From: a candidate division Zixibacteria bacterium HGW-Zixibacteria-1
Lineage (GTDB): Bacteria; Zixibacteria; MSB-5A5; GN15; PGXB01
Length of the DNA: 64,000 bases
NCBI GenBank assembly: GCA_002838945.1
Contig: PGXB01000013.1
Span: 1 to 64,000 of the forward strand
Reading direction: 5' to 3'
The position numbers and the translations under genes are program-made. The number at the start of each line of letters is the position of its first letter. The first letter of the stretch is position 1. The notes beneath the pieces are model-generated. The model worked only from the letters and a program-made list of their open reading frames with translations. It was not told where the DNA came from and ran no database searches. This document shows, piece by piece, positions 1 to 7,416 of this stretch.

Positions 1-235
1 GTCATTCTACGCTGAATTATCTCAGCCCGGTTGACTTCGAACGGTTAAACCAACAACCTTATTTAATTGTCCAATAAAACAGGGCAAGATCAAATCCCCT
101 GCCTTTGACCCGAAGGGTCGAAGGTCACGAGTGAAGCCCATGAGCATAGCGAATGGGTTAAGCGAGTGAGGTTTCGACATCCTGACCAATAGATCCGGTT
201 CCGAATGAGTCATCAGACGAATGAGAAATCCGAAA
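1..235. other. Non-coding stretch with a palindromic repeat
   Basis: No credible gene is seen here. Positions about 88-180 hold a structured repeat, described as its own entry. The rest is featureless and moderately AT-rich. A short open frame across the repeat has no ribosome binding site and follows the repeat, so I do not call it. Confidence 0.6.
88..180 (-). repeat. REP-like palindromic element, copy A
   Basis: Read on the minus strand, the element opens with GTCGAAACCTCACTCGC and closes with CAGGGGATTTGATC. It contains an inner hairpin GACCC-gaa-GGGTC (107-119) and a CCCAT...ATGGG pair. The same framework, GTCGAAACCT ... CAGGGGATTTCGAC, recurs on the plus strand at 1707-1774. The two copies are inverted relative to each other and flank the prenyltransferase gene. 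Its ends are partly complementary, as expected of a mobile or REP-type palindrome. Confidence 0.6.
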
Positions 236-1093
236 TTATCGCTTAATAAGCCTGATTAATATAAAAATCAACAATCCTAATGTTGATCCTAAATAAATCC
301 AACGGATATATTTTCTCCCCTCAACATCGCCGGCTTTCAATAATCTGATCGAGGAATAGACAATTGCCGAATCCATGACAACGAACGGTATTAAATAAAT
401 GGTTGAAAACCAATTCATTATGATGGGAATGCTCGTTAGGAAAACAACCAGAAAGAATATATAAATACTTATTCTGAGAGCCGTATCGCGCCCATATTTA
501 ATGGCAATTGAATTCGAATGTATAAGAGTATCTCCATGTATATCCATTGCATCAGCAGCAATTTCTTCTCCAAGATCTATCAGTGCGGCAATTATGGAAA
601 AAAACAAGACAATTTTATTAAACGGCAATCCGACTGAAACCCCTCCATAAATAAATGTCATTCCGACCGAAAAACTTACCATAATATTCCCAAGTAATCC
701 GGTCCTTTTAAATCTCCAGTTATAAAGAAATCCAACAATAAATAAAACGATTGAGCATAATAGTGCAATTATACTGATCAAATAACCGAAGATAAGACCA
801 ATGAATAAAATAATTATTGAAAGTAATAGAGCTTCCGACGGCGTAACCAGACCCGCGGGAATCGGCCTGTCGGGAGCATTTACTTTATCGGTCTCAACAT
901 CGAAATAATCGTTTAATACTAATATTGAAGCAGAAACAAAAAATACCGCTCCGAAACCAAGTATTGTTTGGGAAAGGGAGGCAAATTTCCCCAATGCAAA
1001 CAATTGCCCCATAACCACGCACACTCCGGCCGAGAATGGCAGTTCAAATCGGAATAATCCTGCAAGACCCTTGATTTTAGCCATAAACATCAT
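236..1093 (-). CDS. UbiA-family prenyltransferase (DGGGP synthase-like)
   Basis: This is an integral membrane aromatic/glycerol prenyltransferase of about 285 residues with roughly eight to nine hydrophobic segments. The first Asp-rich motif is NDYFDVETDKVNAPDRPIP, an NDxxDxxxD prenyl-diphosphate/Mg site near residue 65. The second is DLGEEIAADAMDIHGD near residue 170. Both motifs resemble archaeal digeranylgeranylglyceryl phosphate synthases and related bacterial UbiA proteins more than UbiA of ubiquinone synthesis. The substrate cannot be fixed from sequence; quinone, chlorophyll-like or ether-lipid prenylation are possible. The start is ambiguous between the first ATG and the one three codons in. 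It stands alone, flanked by palindromic repeats, with no operon partner. Confidence 0.8.
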   Translation of the reverse strand: MMFMAKIKGLAGLFRFELPFSAGVCVVMGQLFALGKFASLSQTILGFGAVFFVSASILVLNDYFDVETDKVNAPDRPIPAGLVTPSEALLLSIIILFIGLIFGYLISIIALLCSIVLFIVGFLYNWRFKRTGLLGNIMVSFSVGMTFIYGGVSVGLPFNKIVLFFSIIAALIDLGEEIAADAMDIHGDTLIHSNSIAIKYGRDTALRISIYIFFLVVFLTSIPIIMNWFSTIYLIPFVVMDSAIVYSSIRLLKAGDVEGRKYIRWIYLGSTLGLLIFILIRLIKR

Positions 1094-1289
1094 ATCACTT
1101 TACCTAATTCCAATTTCAGCCCAAAACCCAAAAATCGGCCGAATACTGTATGTCCAAATAATAATAACCCGGTTAATGTTGATTAATCCAGTTTAAAAAA
1201 CAAAGTTCCAGTAGAGAAGGAGTTTCCGTCGAAGATCCCGCGTTTCGCGGGGGACTCCTGCCATCCTTTACTGCAAATAGTCCTATTTG

Positions 1290-1564
1290 ACAAAATCACT
1301 ACCACTTTGATGGTAAATTGGGCACCGGGGGGTATTATAGAGGAGTCTTTCTTTTATTATGGCTATATATGCGTCACAAATACGGATTGTCCTCTGGGTA
1401 GCCGCGCCAAATTTATTTGGGGCGGGTTTTCTCACTAGCAATTATACCCTAATTGGGGCAGACCATTTTTTTACCGGGGAATAACTTTTGAAATTTTTTA
1501 AAAACGCAAAAACAAAGCCGATTCCGTGCAACCGAAAGGAAACAAACAAAGTGCATGGAAAATT
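1290..1564. repeat. Dispersed intergenic repeat, copy 1
   Basis: This segment is clearly homologous to 41510-41731. Shared blocks include ACAAAATCACyACCACTTTG, GGGGTATTATAGAGGAGT, TTATTATGGCTATA and AAAACGCAAAAACAAA, in the same order and orientation. Copy 1 carries about 50 extra bases in the middle, containing a GC-rich hairpin near 1410-1430. On the minus strand both copies can encode the peptide RLHGIGFVFAFLK. The differences there fall largely at third codon positions, but copy 2 has a stop directly after it. This could be a decayed coding element or a non-coding mobile element. Confidence 0.75.
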
Positions 1565-1610
1565 ATCGTCAAAATCGGCCTCATAATCACATTTAAACAG
1601 GGTGGCCTTC

Positions 1611-1647
1611 GCAAAATAAAGAAACCCGCCCATGACGGGCGGGTTTC
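1611..1647 (-). terminator. Rho-independent terminator after the VWA gene
   Basis: An 11-bp perfect stem (1621-1631 with 1637-1647) has a 5-base loop. On the minus strand it is followed by TTTATTTT. It sits downstream of the VWA gene that ends at 1783. Confidence 0.7.
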
Positions 1648-1706
1648 GATGCGGGATGTGACATCCCTGTCCAGGGCTTAGCTGTCCTTGCTATGATGAA
1701 CCTGAT

Positions 1707-1774
1707 GTCGAAACCTGCCTCGCTGCGCTCGGCATCTTCGGCCCCTAAAGGGGCCGAAGACAGGGGATTTCGAC
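1707..1774 (+). repeat. REP-like palindromic element, copy B
   Basis: The element begins GTCGAAACC and ends GGGGATTTCGAC. A perfect 10-bp inner hairpin, CTTCGGCCCC-taaa-GGGGCCGAAG, lies at 1735-1758. It begins nine bases beyond the stop of the VWA gene and is an inverted relative of the element at 88-180. Confidence 0.65.
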
Positions 1775-1782
1775 CTTCTCAA

Positions 1783-2874
1783 TCACCCCTGCTTGCGTTT
1801 GTTCGAGAAAAAGTCCATGAAAACATAATTGCCCAGGTCCTGCGGCGAGGCGAAATACGCCCGCCCCTTGTTGAGCTCGGTCAATTGCATGACAAAATCC
1901 TGAAGGTAATGATCCTCGGCAATCATGAAAGTGGTGATCGGAATTATTTTCTTGCGGCATATAACCGCCTCATCGAGTGTCCGGTTGACAATCATTGGAT
2001 CGAGCCCCATCGGGTTCTGGTAAGTACTGCCGTCGCGGCGCTTGATCATCGACGGTTTCCCGTCGGTAATCATGAATATTTGCTTGTTGGCGTTTTTCTT
2101 GCGCAGGAGAATGTTACGCGCCATCTGCAGCCCGGCTTTGGTGTTGGTCAGGTACGGCCCGACCGACAGGTACGGCAGGTCTTTGATCTGTACTTCCTCG
2201 GCATCATTGCCGAAGGTTACGATATTGAGGCTGTCTTTCGGGAAACGGGTCGTTATCATCTCGGTGAAAGCCATCGCCACCTGCTTGGCGGGGGTGATAC
2301 GGTCCTCGCCGTACAGAATCATCGAATGCGAAATATCGATCAATATCACCGTTGCGGCGCTGGTGGTTTTGGAAGTGTCATACACATCGAGATCGGATTC
2401 GGACAGATCCATGCCCAGCGAGCCGGAACGGGAAATCGAATTGAGGAGCGAACCGGTGATATCCAGATTGCGCATATCATCACCGAAACCATATTTCCTT
2501 TTTTCGGGGAGAATCTCTTCGGATTCACCGCCGCTGAAACGGGTATGATGTCCGCCCGGGCCGGAGTTGCGAAGGTTATCGAAAACATAATCGAAAGCAT
2601 CCTTGCGCAGGCCGCGTTCCCCTTTGGCGGTCAGCACCGAGCCGTCTGTATCGGTATGAATCAGGCTCTCTTTCTCGAGTCGGCGGCGGAACTCTTCCGG
2701 ATCGAAATCCTCGGGAATATAGCCCATGTCGCGGAGCCGTTCCATTACTTTGAGCGCTTTCTCGACATCGCCGCTGACCTGAAGGAGGATATAATTGAAT
2801 ATTGCCATCAGGTTCCGGAGCGATTTCAGTTTATCGAAAAAGGCGCTGTCGAGCCTGGAGTAAATATATCGCAC
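1783..2874 (-). CDS. VWA-domain protein, partner of a MoxR-type ATPase
   Basis: The 363-residue cytoplasmic protein has an alpha-helical N-terminal half and a C-terminal von Willebrand factor A domain (about 173-350). The metal-ion-dependent adhesion site is complete: DISHS at 180-184, a Thr near 243-245 and TDG at 270-272. In MoxR/VWA and Mg-chelatase ChlI/ChlD-type pairs, such subunits present a client or metal to the AAA ring. The GTG start is chosen because it lies three bases beyond the ATPase stop and has AGGGG seven bases upstream. The tight spacing implies translational coupling with the ATPase. The client is unknown. Confidence 0.85.
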   Translation of the reverse strand: MRYIYSRLDSAFFDKLKSLRNLMAIFNYILLQVSGDVEKALKVMERLRDMGYIPEDFDPEEFRRRLEKESLIHTDTDGSVLTAKGERGLRKDAFDYVFDNLRNSGPGGHHTRFSGGESEEILPEKRKYGFGDDMRNLDITGSLLNSISRSGSLGMDLSESDLDVYDTSKTTSAATVILIDISHSMILYGEDRITPAKQVAMAFTEMITTRFPKDSLNIVTFGNDAEEVQIKDLPYLSVGPYLTNTKAGLQMARNILLRKKNANKQIFMITDGKPSMIKRRDGSTYQNPMGLDPMIVNRTLDEAVICRKKIIPITTFMIAEDHYLQDFVMQLTELNKGRAYFASPQDLGNYVFMDFFSNKRKQG

Positions 2875-2876
2875 GC

Positions 2877-4364
2877 TTAACCCCTGAGGATGTTTTCCAG
2901 CATGTCGGCATAGATAAACTTGTTATCCGGCGACTCTTTGGCGATGACATTCGAACGGTGCAATCCTTCGAGAATCAGTTCCATGGCCAGGTACGTTTCA
3001 GGCTCATCCTTCGGCTTGTAGTATTTCTGTGCCAGTTTTTTGAGGCCGACAATCTGGTCGAGGCTTGCTCGGTAATCTTCATTCGACATCTCGTCCGATA
3101 TTTCGAGGTGCTTGCCGGAGGCGAAGAAATCCTGCACCGGTTCATAAATGTTTTCATCGACGATCGTATCATTGCCGCGCTTGCGTTCGCTCCGGGGAGG
3201 CGGGAAGGTGCGGTCGAAGGCGTTCTTGACGGCGCTGCCGATAAGGTTTACGGCCAGGGTGGTCGGACCCTCGAGTTCCCCTTCATAGACCAGCTCGATC
3301 TTGCCGACGATGGAGGCGATAAGAGAATACAGGTCGCAGATGCGCGGGAAAAGCTCTGTTTCGTTGTTGATGGCGGCACGCCGTTCGATATTCGACAGCA
3401 GGTTTTCATAGGCCGATATCGATAATCTGGCCGAGACACCTGATGTCTGATCGACATATTCGCTGTTGCGGGCCTCGAAGGAAATTTCCTCGATAATATC
3501 GCGGATCACTTCCGGTACGTCGATTTTGGAGGTCCGCTCCGACCAGGCTTCCTGAGCGGTGATTCGTTTGGCATCCTCGAGGCTGTCGGGGTAATGCGTA
3601 TTAATCTGCGATGCAATACGATCTTTGAGCGGCGTAATAATATTGCCGCGGTTGGTATAGTCTTCGGGATTGGCCGTGAAAACCAGGAGCATGTCAAGCG
3701 GGATACGAATCGGAAAGCCGCGAATCTGGATATCGTTTTCCTCGAGAATATTCAACAGCGAAACCTGAATACGGGGCTGCAGGTCGGGCAGTTCATTGAT
3801 GGCAAAGATGCCGCGATTGGTGCGGGGAACTATACCCCAATGGATAACGTCTTCATCCGAGAGGTCGAGCCGCTCGCGGACCGCTTTGATCGGGTCGATG
3901 TCGCCGATCAGATCGGCCACCGAAACATCGGGTGTGGCCAGTTTTTCGTGATAGCGTTCGGACCGGTGAAGCCATTCGATTTCGAGGTTATCACCCGTTT
4001 CGGAAGCCAGATTCTTGTATTTCGATGAAATGGGCTGAAACGGATTCTCATTGAGCAGGCTGCCTTTGATGACAGGAATATATTCATCCAGCAGGGACAT
4101 TAACTCCCTGAGAATTCTGGTCTTAGCCTGTCCGCGAAGACCGAGGAGGATAAAATCGTGACGGGACAAAATGGCATTCTCGATCTGCGGCAGGACGGTC
4201 CGGTCATAGCCGATTATTCCGGGAAAGCGTTTCCGGCCGGATTTGATCATTTCAATCAGGTTTTTGCGAAGCTCGTCTTTGACGGAGAGCGGTTTATAGC
4301 CTGCTTTTTTCAGGCCGCCGAGAGTCTTTATGTCTTTCATATTTCCCTTACTGTTTATTTTCAT
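2877..4364 (-). CDS. MoxR/ChlI-like AAA+ ATPase
   Basis: This 495-residue AAA+ protein resembles the Mg-chelatase subunit I/MoxR clade. Walker A is GLRGQAKT at 75-82. The Walker B region reads IFAINELPDLQPRIQ, with Asn-Glu where Asp-Glu is usual. Sensor 1 lies in VFTANPEDYTNRG. The C-terminal third is helical and carries a charged linker (RSERKRGNDT). It is the first gene of a two-gene unit with the VWA protein. Such pairs typically act as metal-insertion or protein-remodelling machines. Nothing nearby names the target, and no tetrapyrrole genes are present, so I do not call it a chelatase. Confidence 0.85.
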   Translation of the reverse strand: MKINSKGNMKDIKTLGGLKKAGYKPLSVKDELRKNLIEMIKSGRKRFPGIIGYDRTVLPQIENAILSRHDFILLGLRGQAKTRILRELMSLLDEYIPVIKGSLLNENPFQPISSKYKNLASETGDNLEIEWLHRSERYHEKLATPDVSVADLIGDIDPIKAVRERLDLSDEDVIHWGIVPRTNRGIFAINELPDLQPRIQVSLLNILEENDIQIRGFPIRIPLDMLLVFTANPEDYTNRGNIITPLKDRIASQINTHYPDSLEDAKRITAQEAWSERTSKIDVPEVIRDIIEEISFEARNSEYVDQTSGVSARLSISAYENLLSNIERRAAINNETELFPRICDLYSLIASIVGKIELVYEGELEGPTTLAVNLIGSAVKNAFDRTFPPPRSERKRGNDTIVDENIYEPVQDFFASGKHLEISDEMSNEDYRASLDQIVGLKKLAQKYYKPKDEPETYLAMELILEGLHRSNVIAKESPDNKFIYADMLENILRG

Positions 4365-4445
4365 TTTGTTATACGCATATTCGGAAACAAGAAATAAGGG
4401 AGAAAGTTCTCAATTTACGGACTGATTAAGTCTAAATAAGGGTTT

Positions 4446-4482
4446 ATAAAAAATGCGGGTGTCGAAGGTTTCGACACCCGCA
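4446..4482 (-). terminator. Rho-independent terminator after the sigma-54 activator
   Basis: A perfect 13-bp stem (4454-4466 with 4470-4482) has a GGT loop on the plus strand. On the minus strand it is followed by ATTTTTTAT. It closes the small-protein/activator operon before the ATPase gene. Confidence 0.85.
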
Positions 4483-4540
4483 CCTCAAGGTAGTAGTAAA
4501 TGATGCCTTATGGCATTTATCGCTTCAGCAAATCGCTGAC

Positions 4541-6784
4541 TTAATTCGCATACGAAACCAGTTCGTACCGTTTCATCTTGGCCCGAAACGTCGATTCATG
4601 AATCGACAGCAGTCGCGCCGCTTCGGACTTATTGCCGCCGGAGGCGATAAGGGCCTGGATAAGCAGTTGCTTCTCGAATTGGTCGACCTGCTCAAACAGC
4701 GAATGTGATTCCTGATCATTCCCGGTTTCAAAAAATGATCGGGACAGTTCCACAATCGAGCCCTCTTTGGCCATCGATGCCAGCACTGACAACTGTTTGA
4801 CCTTATTCTCCATCTGCCTGATATTGCCCGGCCAGTCGAAATTCACGAACATCCGGATCAGTTCGCTTTCCGGTTTCTGGCCGTCGGGCAGAAGACCGAA
4901 TTTGCTCATGAAGAGTTCGAGCAGATATGGTATATCTTCACGGCGCTCTCTCAGCGGCGGCAGTTCGAAGGTTATGCCGGCCAGCCGGTAATAGAGATCC
5001 TGGCGGAAGGTGCCATTTTCGACCATTTCAAAGAGATTTCGGTTGGTCGCCGCAATGAGAATAATGTCGAGCGGAAATTCCCTGGCCGTGCCCAGCGGCC
5101 TGAGTTTCTTCGTTTCAAGTATACTGAGAAGTTTCGCCTGGAGCGAAAGCGGCAATTCGCCGATTTCATCCAGCAGCAAAACTCCTTTATCAGCCGCCAG
5201 GAAAAGCCCCTGCCGGTTTTCTTCTGCTCCCGTAAAGGCGCCTTTCCGATAACCGAACAACTCCGACTCGATCAGCGTATCCGGGACGGCGGCGCAATTG
5301 ACGGCGACAAAGGGTCCATCCGGCCTTATGATGGAATGAAAATATTTGGCCAGATGATCCTTGCCGGTTCCCGTTTCACCGGTCAACAGAATAGGCAGAT
5401 CGCTGTTTCCCAGCAGTTTCAATTGAGTGGTTATCTCTTTCATTCTGGCATTTCTGGTCGGGAATTCCGGCACATCGGTCATGATGTCACCCGCCGTATG
5501 AAGAGAGGACCGGTCGGTCAGTTCGAGGCTGCCGATCAGTTTTTGAATCTTCAACGCCTTTTCGGTAATGCCGCAGATAGTGTACAGCTCTTCGGCCCGG
5601 CACAGGTACATGATTCTCTGATTCAATCCGAAGGCGGTGGAATTTCCTGCGGAAGCCAGACTATCGGCCAGTTCAAACCGCGCCCGACATTCTTCCAGAG
5701 TCGAGATCGAATTGATAAAGGCATCTTTAGCCTTCTGTCCGTTTTCCAGATAGACGTGGCATCGGGCCTGGATTCTCTGCAAGGCTCCAATCTCGACCGA
5801 ATCCTCGAGTTTTTTCATGACGATCATAGCCTTGTTGGCTAATTGAAGCGCTTTGCGGTACTGACCGCTCTTGAGTGCCACTTTGGCCAGATGACGCAGC
5901 GGGCGGGCCGCCAGAAGTGAATCGGGAGCAATCTTGGAGGCCCCGGCGGCCGCTTTTGACAGAAGCGATTCCGATTCGGCCGTCCGTCCTGTCCTGTGCA
6001 TCAGTTCTCCGGCATAAGTCAGATAAATGATTTTCTCTTTGGGCATATTATTTTTTTCGATGTACTCCCGGCCCTGTTCGAGAGCCGCTTCCGCTTCTTT
6101 ATAATACGCCTGCTGGATTTTGACGTATCCCAGGGAGAGATAAGCTTTACCCAGCTCGACTTCATCACCGAGCTCTTTGGAAAGCTCGATATTGAAACGG
6201 ATATTCTCGGCCGCCTGATTAAGTTTGCCCATAAGAGTATAGACACGGCCGATATTGCCGAAGAGATAGGCCAGTTTTTGGTTATCATTTTCTATTTTGG
6301 CATATTCGACTGCCTCTAGCAGGCATTTCAGCGAGCTGTTGAACTCGCCCTTGCGAAAATGAATAGCGGCAAGGCGGTTAAGGGCCGTGCCTGCTTTGGT
6401 CAGGTTGTCACTTCGTCTGAACATTGATTCCGCGTCACGGAACGCTTTTTCGGCTTCACGGAATTTACCCATTTCTCTTAGTGTATCGCCCAGAATGATG
6501 TAGCATTCTGCGGCTTCGACCGTTTCTCCGATTTCACGGGAGAAAATATTAATGGCCGTCCTGATTAATGTGAGAGCTTTGGGTAAGTTATCCGATGAGC
6601 CATAAGCCTGCGCTCCAAGACGCAGAATGATACCGTTTTCCAGATCCGACTTGTTTTCCCAGATATCCCGAATCGAATCGAAATACCTGCAAGCGGCCTG
6701 GAAATCCCGGCGAGCCGTCATACCTTCGAGGTATTTTCGACAACTCCGGCGGTATTCCATTTCTGCGTTTTCGAGTTGGCCCAT
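4541..6784 (-). CDS. TPR-fused sigma-54-dependent transcriptional activator
   Basis: This 747-residue bacterial enhancer-binding protein has an unusual sensor. About 420 N-terminal residues form tetratricopeptide-like helical repeats in place of a receiver, GAF or PAS domain. The AAA+ core follows. Walker A is TGETGTGKDHL near 468, the sigma-54 contact loop GAFTGA near 513, and Walker B LLLDEIGE near 536. The C-terminus is a Fis-type HTH (GGNKSEAARLLSIHESTF, about 710-730). The TPR region probably binds a protein or peptide signal, which is inference. The ATG start is one base past the stop of the small exported protein and has GAGAGGGG upstream, indicating coupling. Two candidate -24/-12 promoters in this window are possible targets. 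Confidence 0.92.
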   Translation of the reverse strand: MGQLENAEMEYRRSCRKYLEGMTARRDFQAACRYFDSIRDIWENKSDLENGIILRLGAQAYGSSDNLPKALTLIRTAINIFSREIGETVEAAECYIILGDTLREMGKFREAEKAFRDAESMFRRSDNLTKAGTALNRLAAIHFRKGEFNSSLKCLLEAVEYAKIENDNQKLAYLFGNIGRVYTLMGKLNQAAENIRFNIELSKELGDEVELGKAYLSLGYVKIQQAYYKEAEAALEQGREYIEKNNMPKEKIIYLTYAGELMHRTGRTAESESLLSKAAAGASKIAPDSLLAARPLRHLAKVALKSGQYRKALQLANKAMIVMKKLEDSVEIGALQRIQARCHVYLENGQKAKDAFINSISTLEECRARFELADSLASAGNSTAFGLNQRIMYLCRAEELYTICGITEKALKIQKLIGSLELTDRSSLHTAGDIMTDVPEFPTRNARMKEITTQLKLLGNSDLPILLTGETGTGKDHLAKYFHSIIRPDGPFVAVNCAAVPDTLIESELFGYRKGAFTGAEENRQGLFLAADKGVLLLDEIGELPLSLQAKLLSILETKKLRPLGTAREFPLDIILIAATNRNLFEMVENGTFRQDLYYRLAGITFELPPLRERREDIPYLLELFMSKFGLLPDGQKPESELIRMFVNFDWPGNIRQMENKVKQLSVLASMAKEGSIVELSRSFFETGNDQESHSLFEQVDQFEKQLLIQALIASGGNKSEAARLLSIHESTFRAKMKRYELVSYAN

Positions 6785-6785
6785 A

Positions 6786-7148
6786 TTATCTTACCCCTCT
6801 CCCATCAGTGCTGTTTCCGACCTGATTTTCGTTAAAGGTACCGGGAAGAAGCGATTCGCTTTTTTGCCCGGAATCGGAGCTTCTATCGAAGTAAAAATCA
6901 GGAACCCAGATAATGCGGATCAGGTCAAGGAAGAAGATTCCGCCGGAATTAAGGGTTCCGCCGGACTGGCTGGTTCTGTTGACACTTCCGCCACCATTGG
7001 GATCGACTTCTCCGCCCCACGGATGGTCATCACCTTGATAGATAATGGGGATTTCAATTCTCTGCGGGTCGTAAAACCCGCTGACCGGCGGTGCAAAAAA
7101 CAAAAAGACCAGCACCGCCAGAAACGGCAAGAATTTGAGCGATTTCAT
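6786..7148 (-). CDS. Small exported protein coupled to the sigma-54 activator
   Basis: I do not recognise this 120-residue protein. It has a clear N-terminal signal peptide (hydrophobic stretch at about 5-22, possible cleavage after PVSG). A low-complexity Gly/Ser/Asn-rich centre and a Ser-rich polar tail follow. Its stop is one base from the start of the TPR-containing activator, so the two are probably co-transcribed and co-translated. One idea is that it is the exported or peptide signal sensed by that regulator; this is inference from arrangement only. The start ATG has an AGGAGT-type ribosome binding site. Confidence 0.65.
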   Translation of the reverse strand: MKSLKFLPFLAVLVFLFFAPPVSGFYDPQRIEIPIIYQGDDHPWGGEVDPNGGGSVNRTSQSGGTLNSGGIFFLDLIRIIWVPDFYFDRSSDSGQKSESLLPGTFNENQVGNSTDGRGVR

Positions 7149-7179
7149 TTTACTACTCCTTGATTGAGTTTAAAACATC

Positions 7180-7217
7180 TATTCTAACACCATAGAATAT
7201 ACTGCTTCTTATAGTAT
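7180..7217 (-). promoter_or_regulatory. Paired inverted repeats in the leader of the activator operon
   Basis: A perfect 7-bp inverted repeat, TATTCTA-acacca-TAGAATA (7180-7199), is immediately followed by ATACT-n9-AGTAT (7199-7217). Both lie between the predicted promoter and the start at 7148. They could be an operator or a leader hairpin. There is no U tract, so it is not a terminator. Confidence 0.4.
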
Positions 7218-7264
7218 GAGGGGTAAAATTGGTCTAGAGCCGAGGTGGTCACTCACTCTAATAA

Positions 7265-7293
7265 AATTTACATAATTTAATCCACCTTGTCAA
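7265..7293 (-). promoter_or_regulatory. Sigma-70-type promoter for the small protein/activator operon
   Basis: On the minus strand TTGACA (7293-7288) is followed by a 17-base spacer and TAAATT (7270-7265). This would give a leader of about 110 bases before the small exported protein, containing the inverted repeats described above. Confidence 0.5.
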
Positions 7294-7372
7294 GTGTTTT
7301 TTGTTATTGTACAACAGGTTAATAACTTAAAGATATTTTCAAAGCATGTGCGAAAACGATAAATTCCGCCCA

Positions 7373-7404
7373 TAAAAAAAAGCGGCCGGAGCCGCCTTTT
7401 TTAT
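7373..7404 (-). terminator. Hairpin terminator after the DUF3857 gene pair
   Basis: GCGGC-cgga-GCCGC forms the stem, with an A run on one side and a T run on the other, so it can work in both directions. It lies just after the stop at 7417, where the minus strand reads into TTTTTTTTAT. Confidence 0.75.
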
Positions 7405-7416
7405 AAATAAGAAATA

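Larger units (their letters stand above)
1094..1782. other. Intergenic repeat-rich region
   Basis: This 690-base stretch has no credible gene. It holds one copy of a dispersed repeat (1290-1564), a minus-strand hairpin terminator (1611-1647) and a REP-like palindrome (1707-1774). A small GC hairpin, ATCCCGCG-ttt-CGCGGGG, lies near 1232-1250. A short minus-strand frame (1442-1633) overlaps the dispersed repeat and is discussed there. Confidence 0.6.

Noticed and set aside
22-213. Short minus-strand frame at the left edge
   Set aside because: It covers a palindromic repeat and has no ribosome binding site.
1693-2880. A 395-codon plus-strand open frame opposite the VWA gene
   Set aside because: It is the antisense of a well-supported VWA protein with MIDAS residues and its translation has no family features; GC-rich third positions create long antisense frames here.
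2802-3425. A 207-codon plus-strand frame opposite the MoxR ATPase
   Set aside because: Antisense shadow of a gene with clear Walker motifs.
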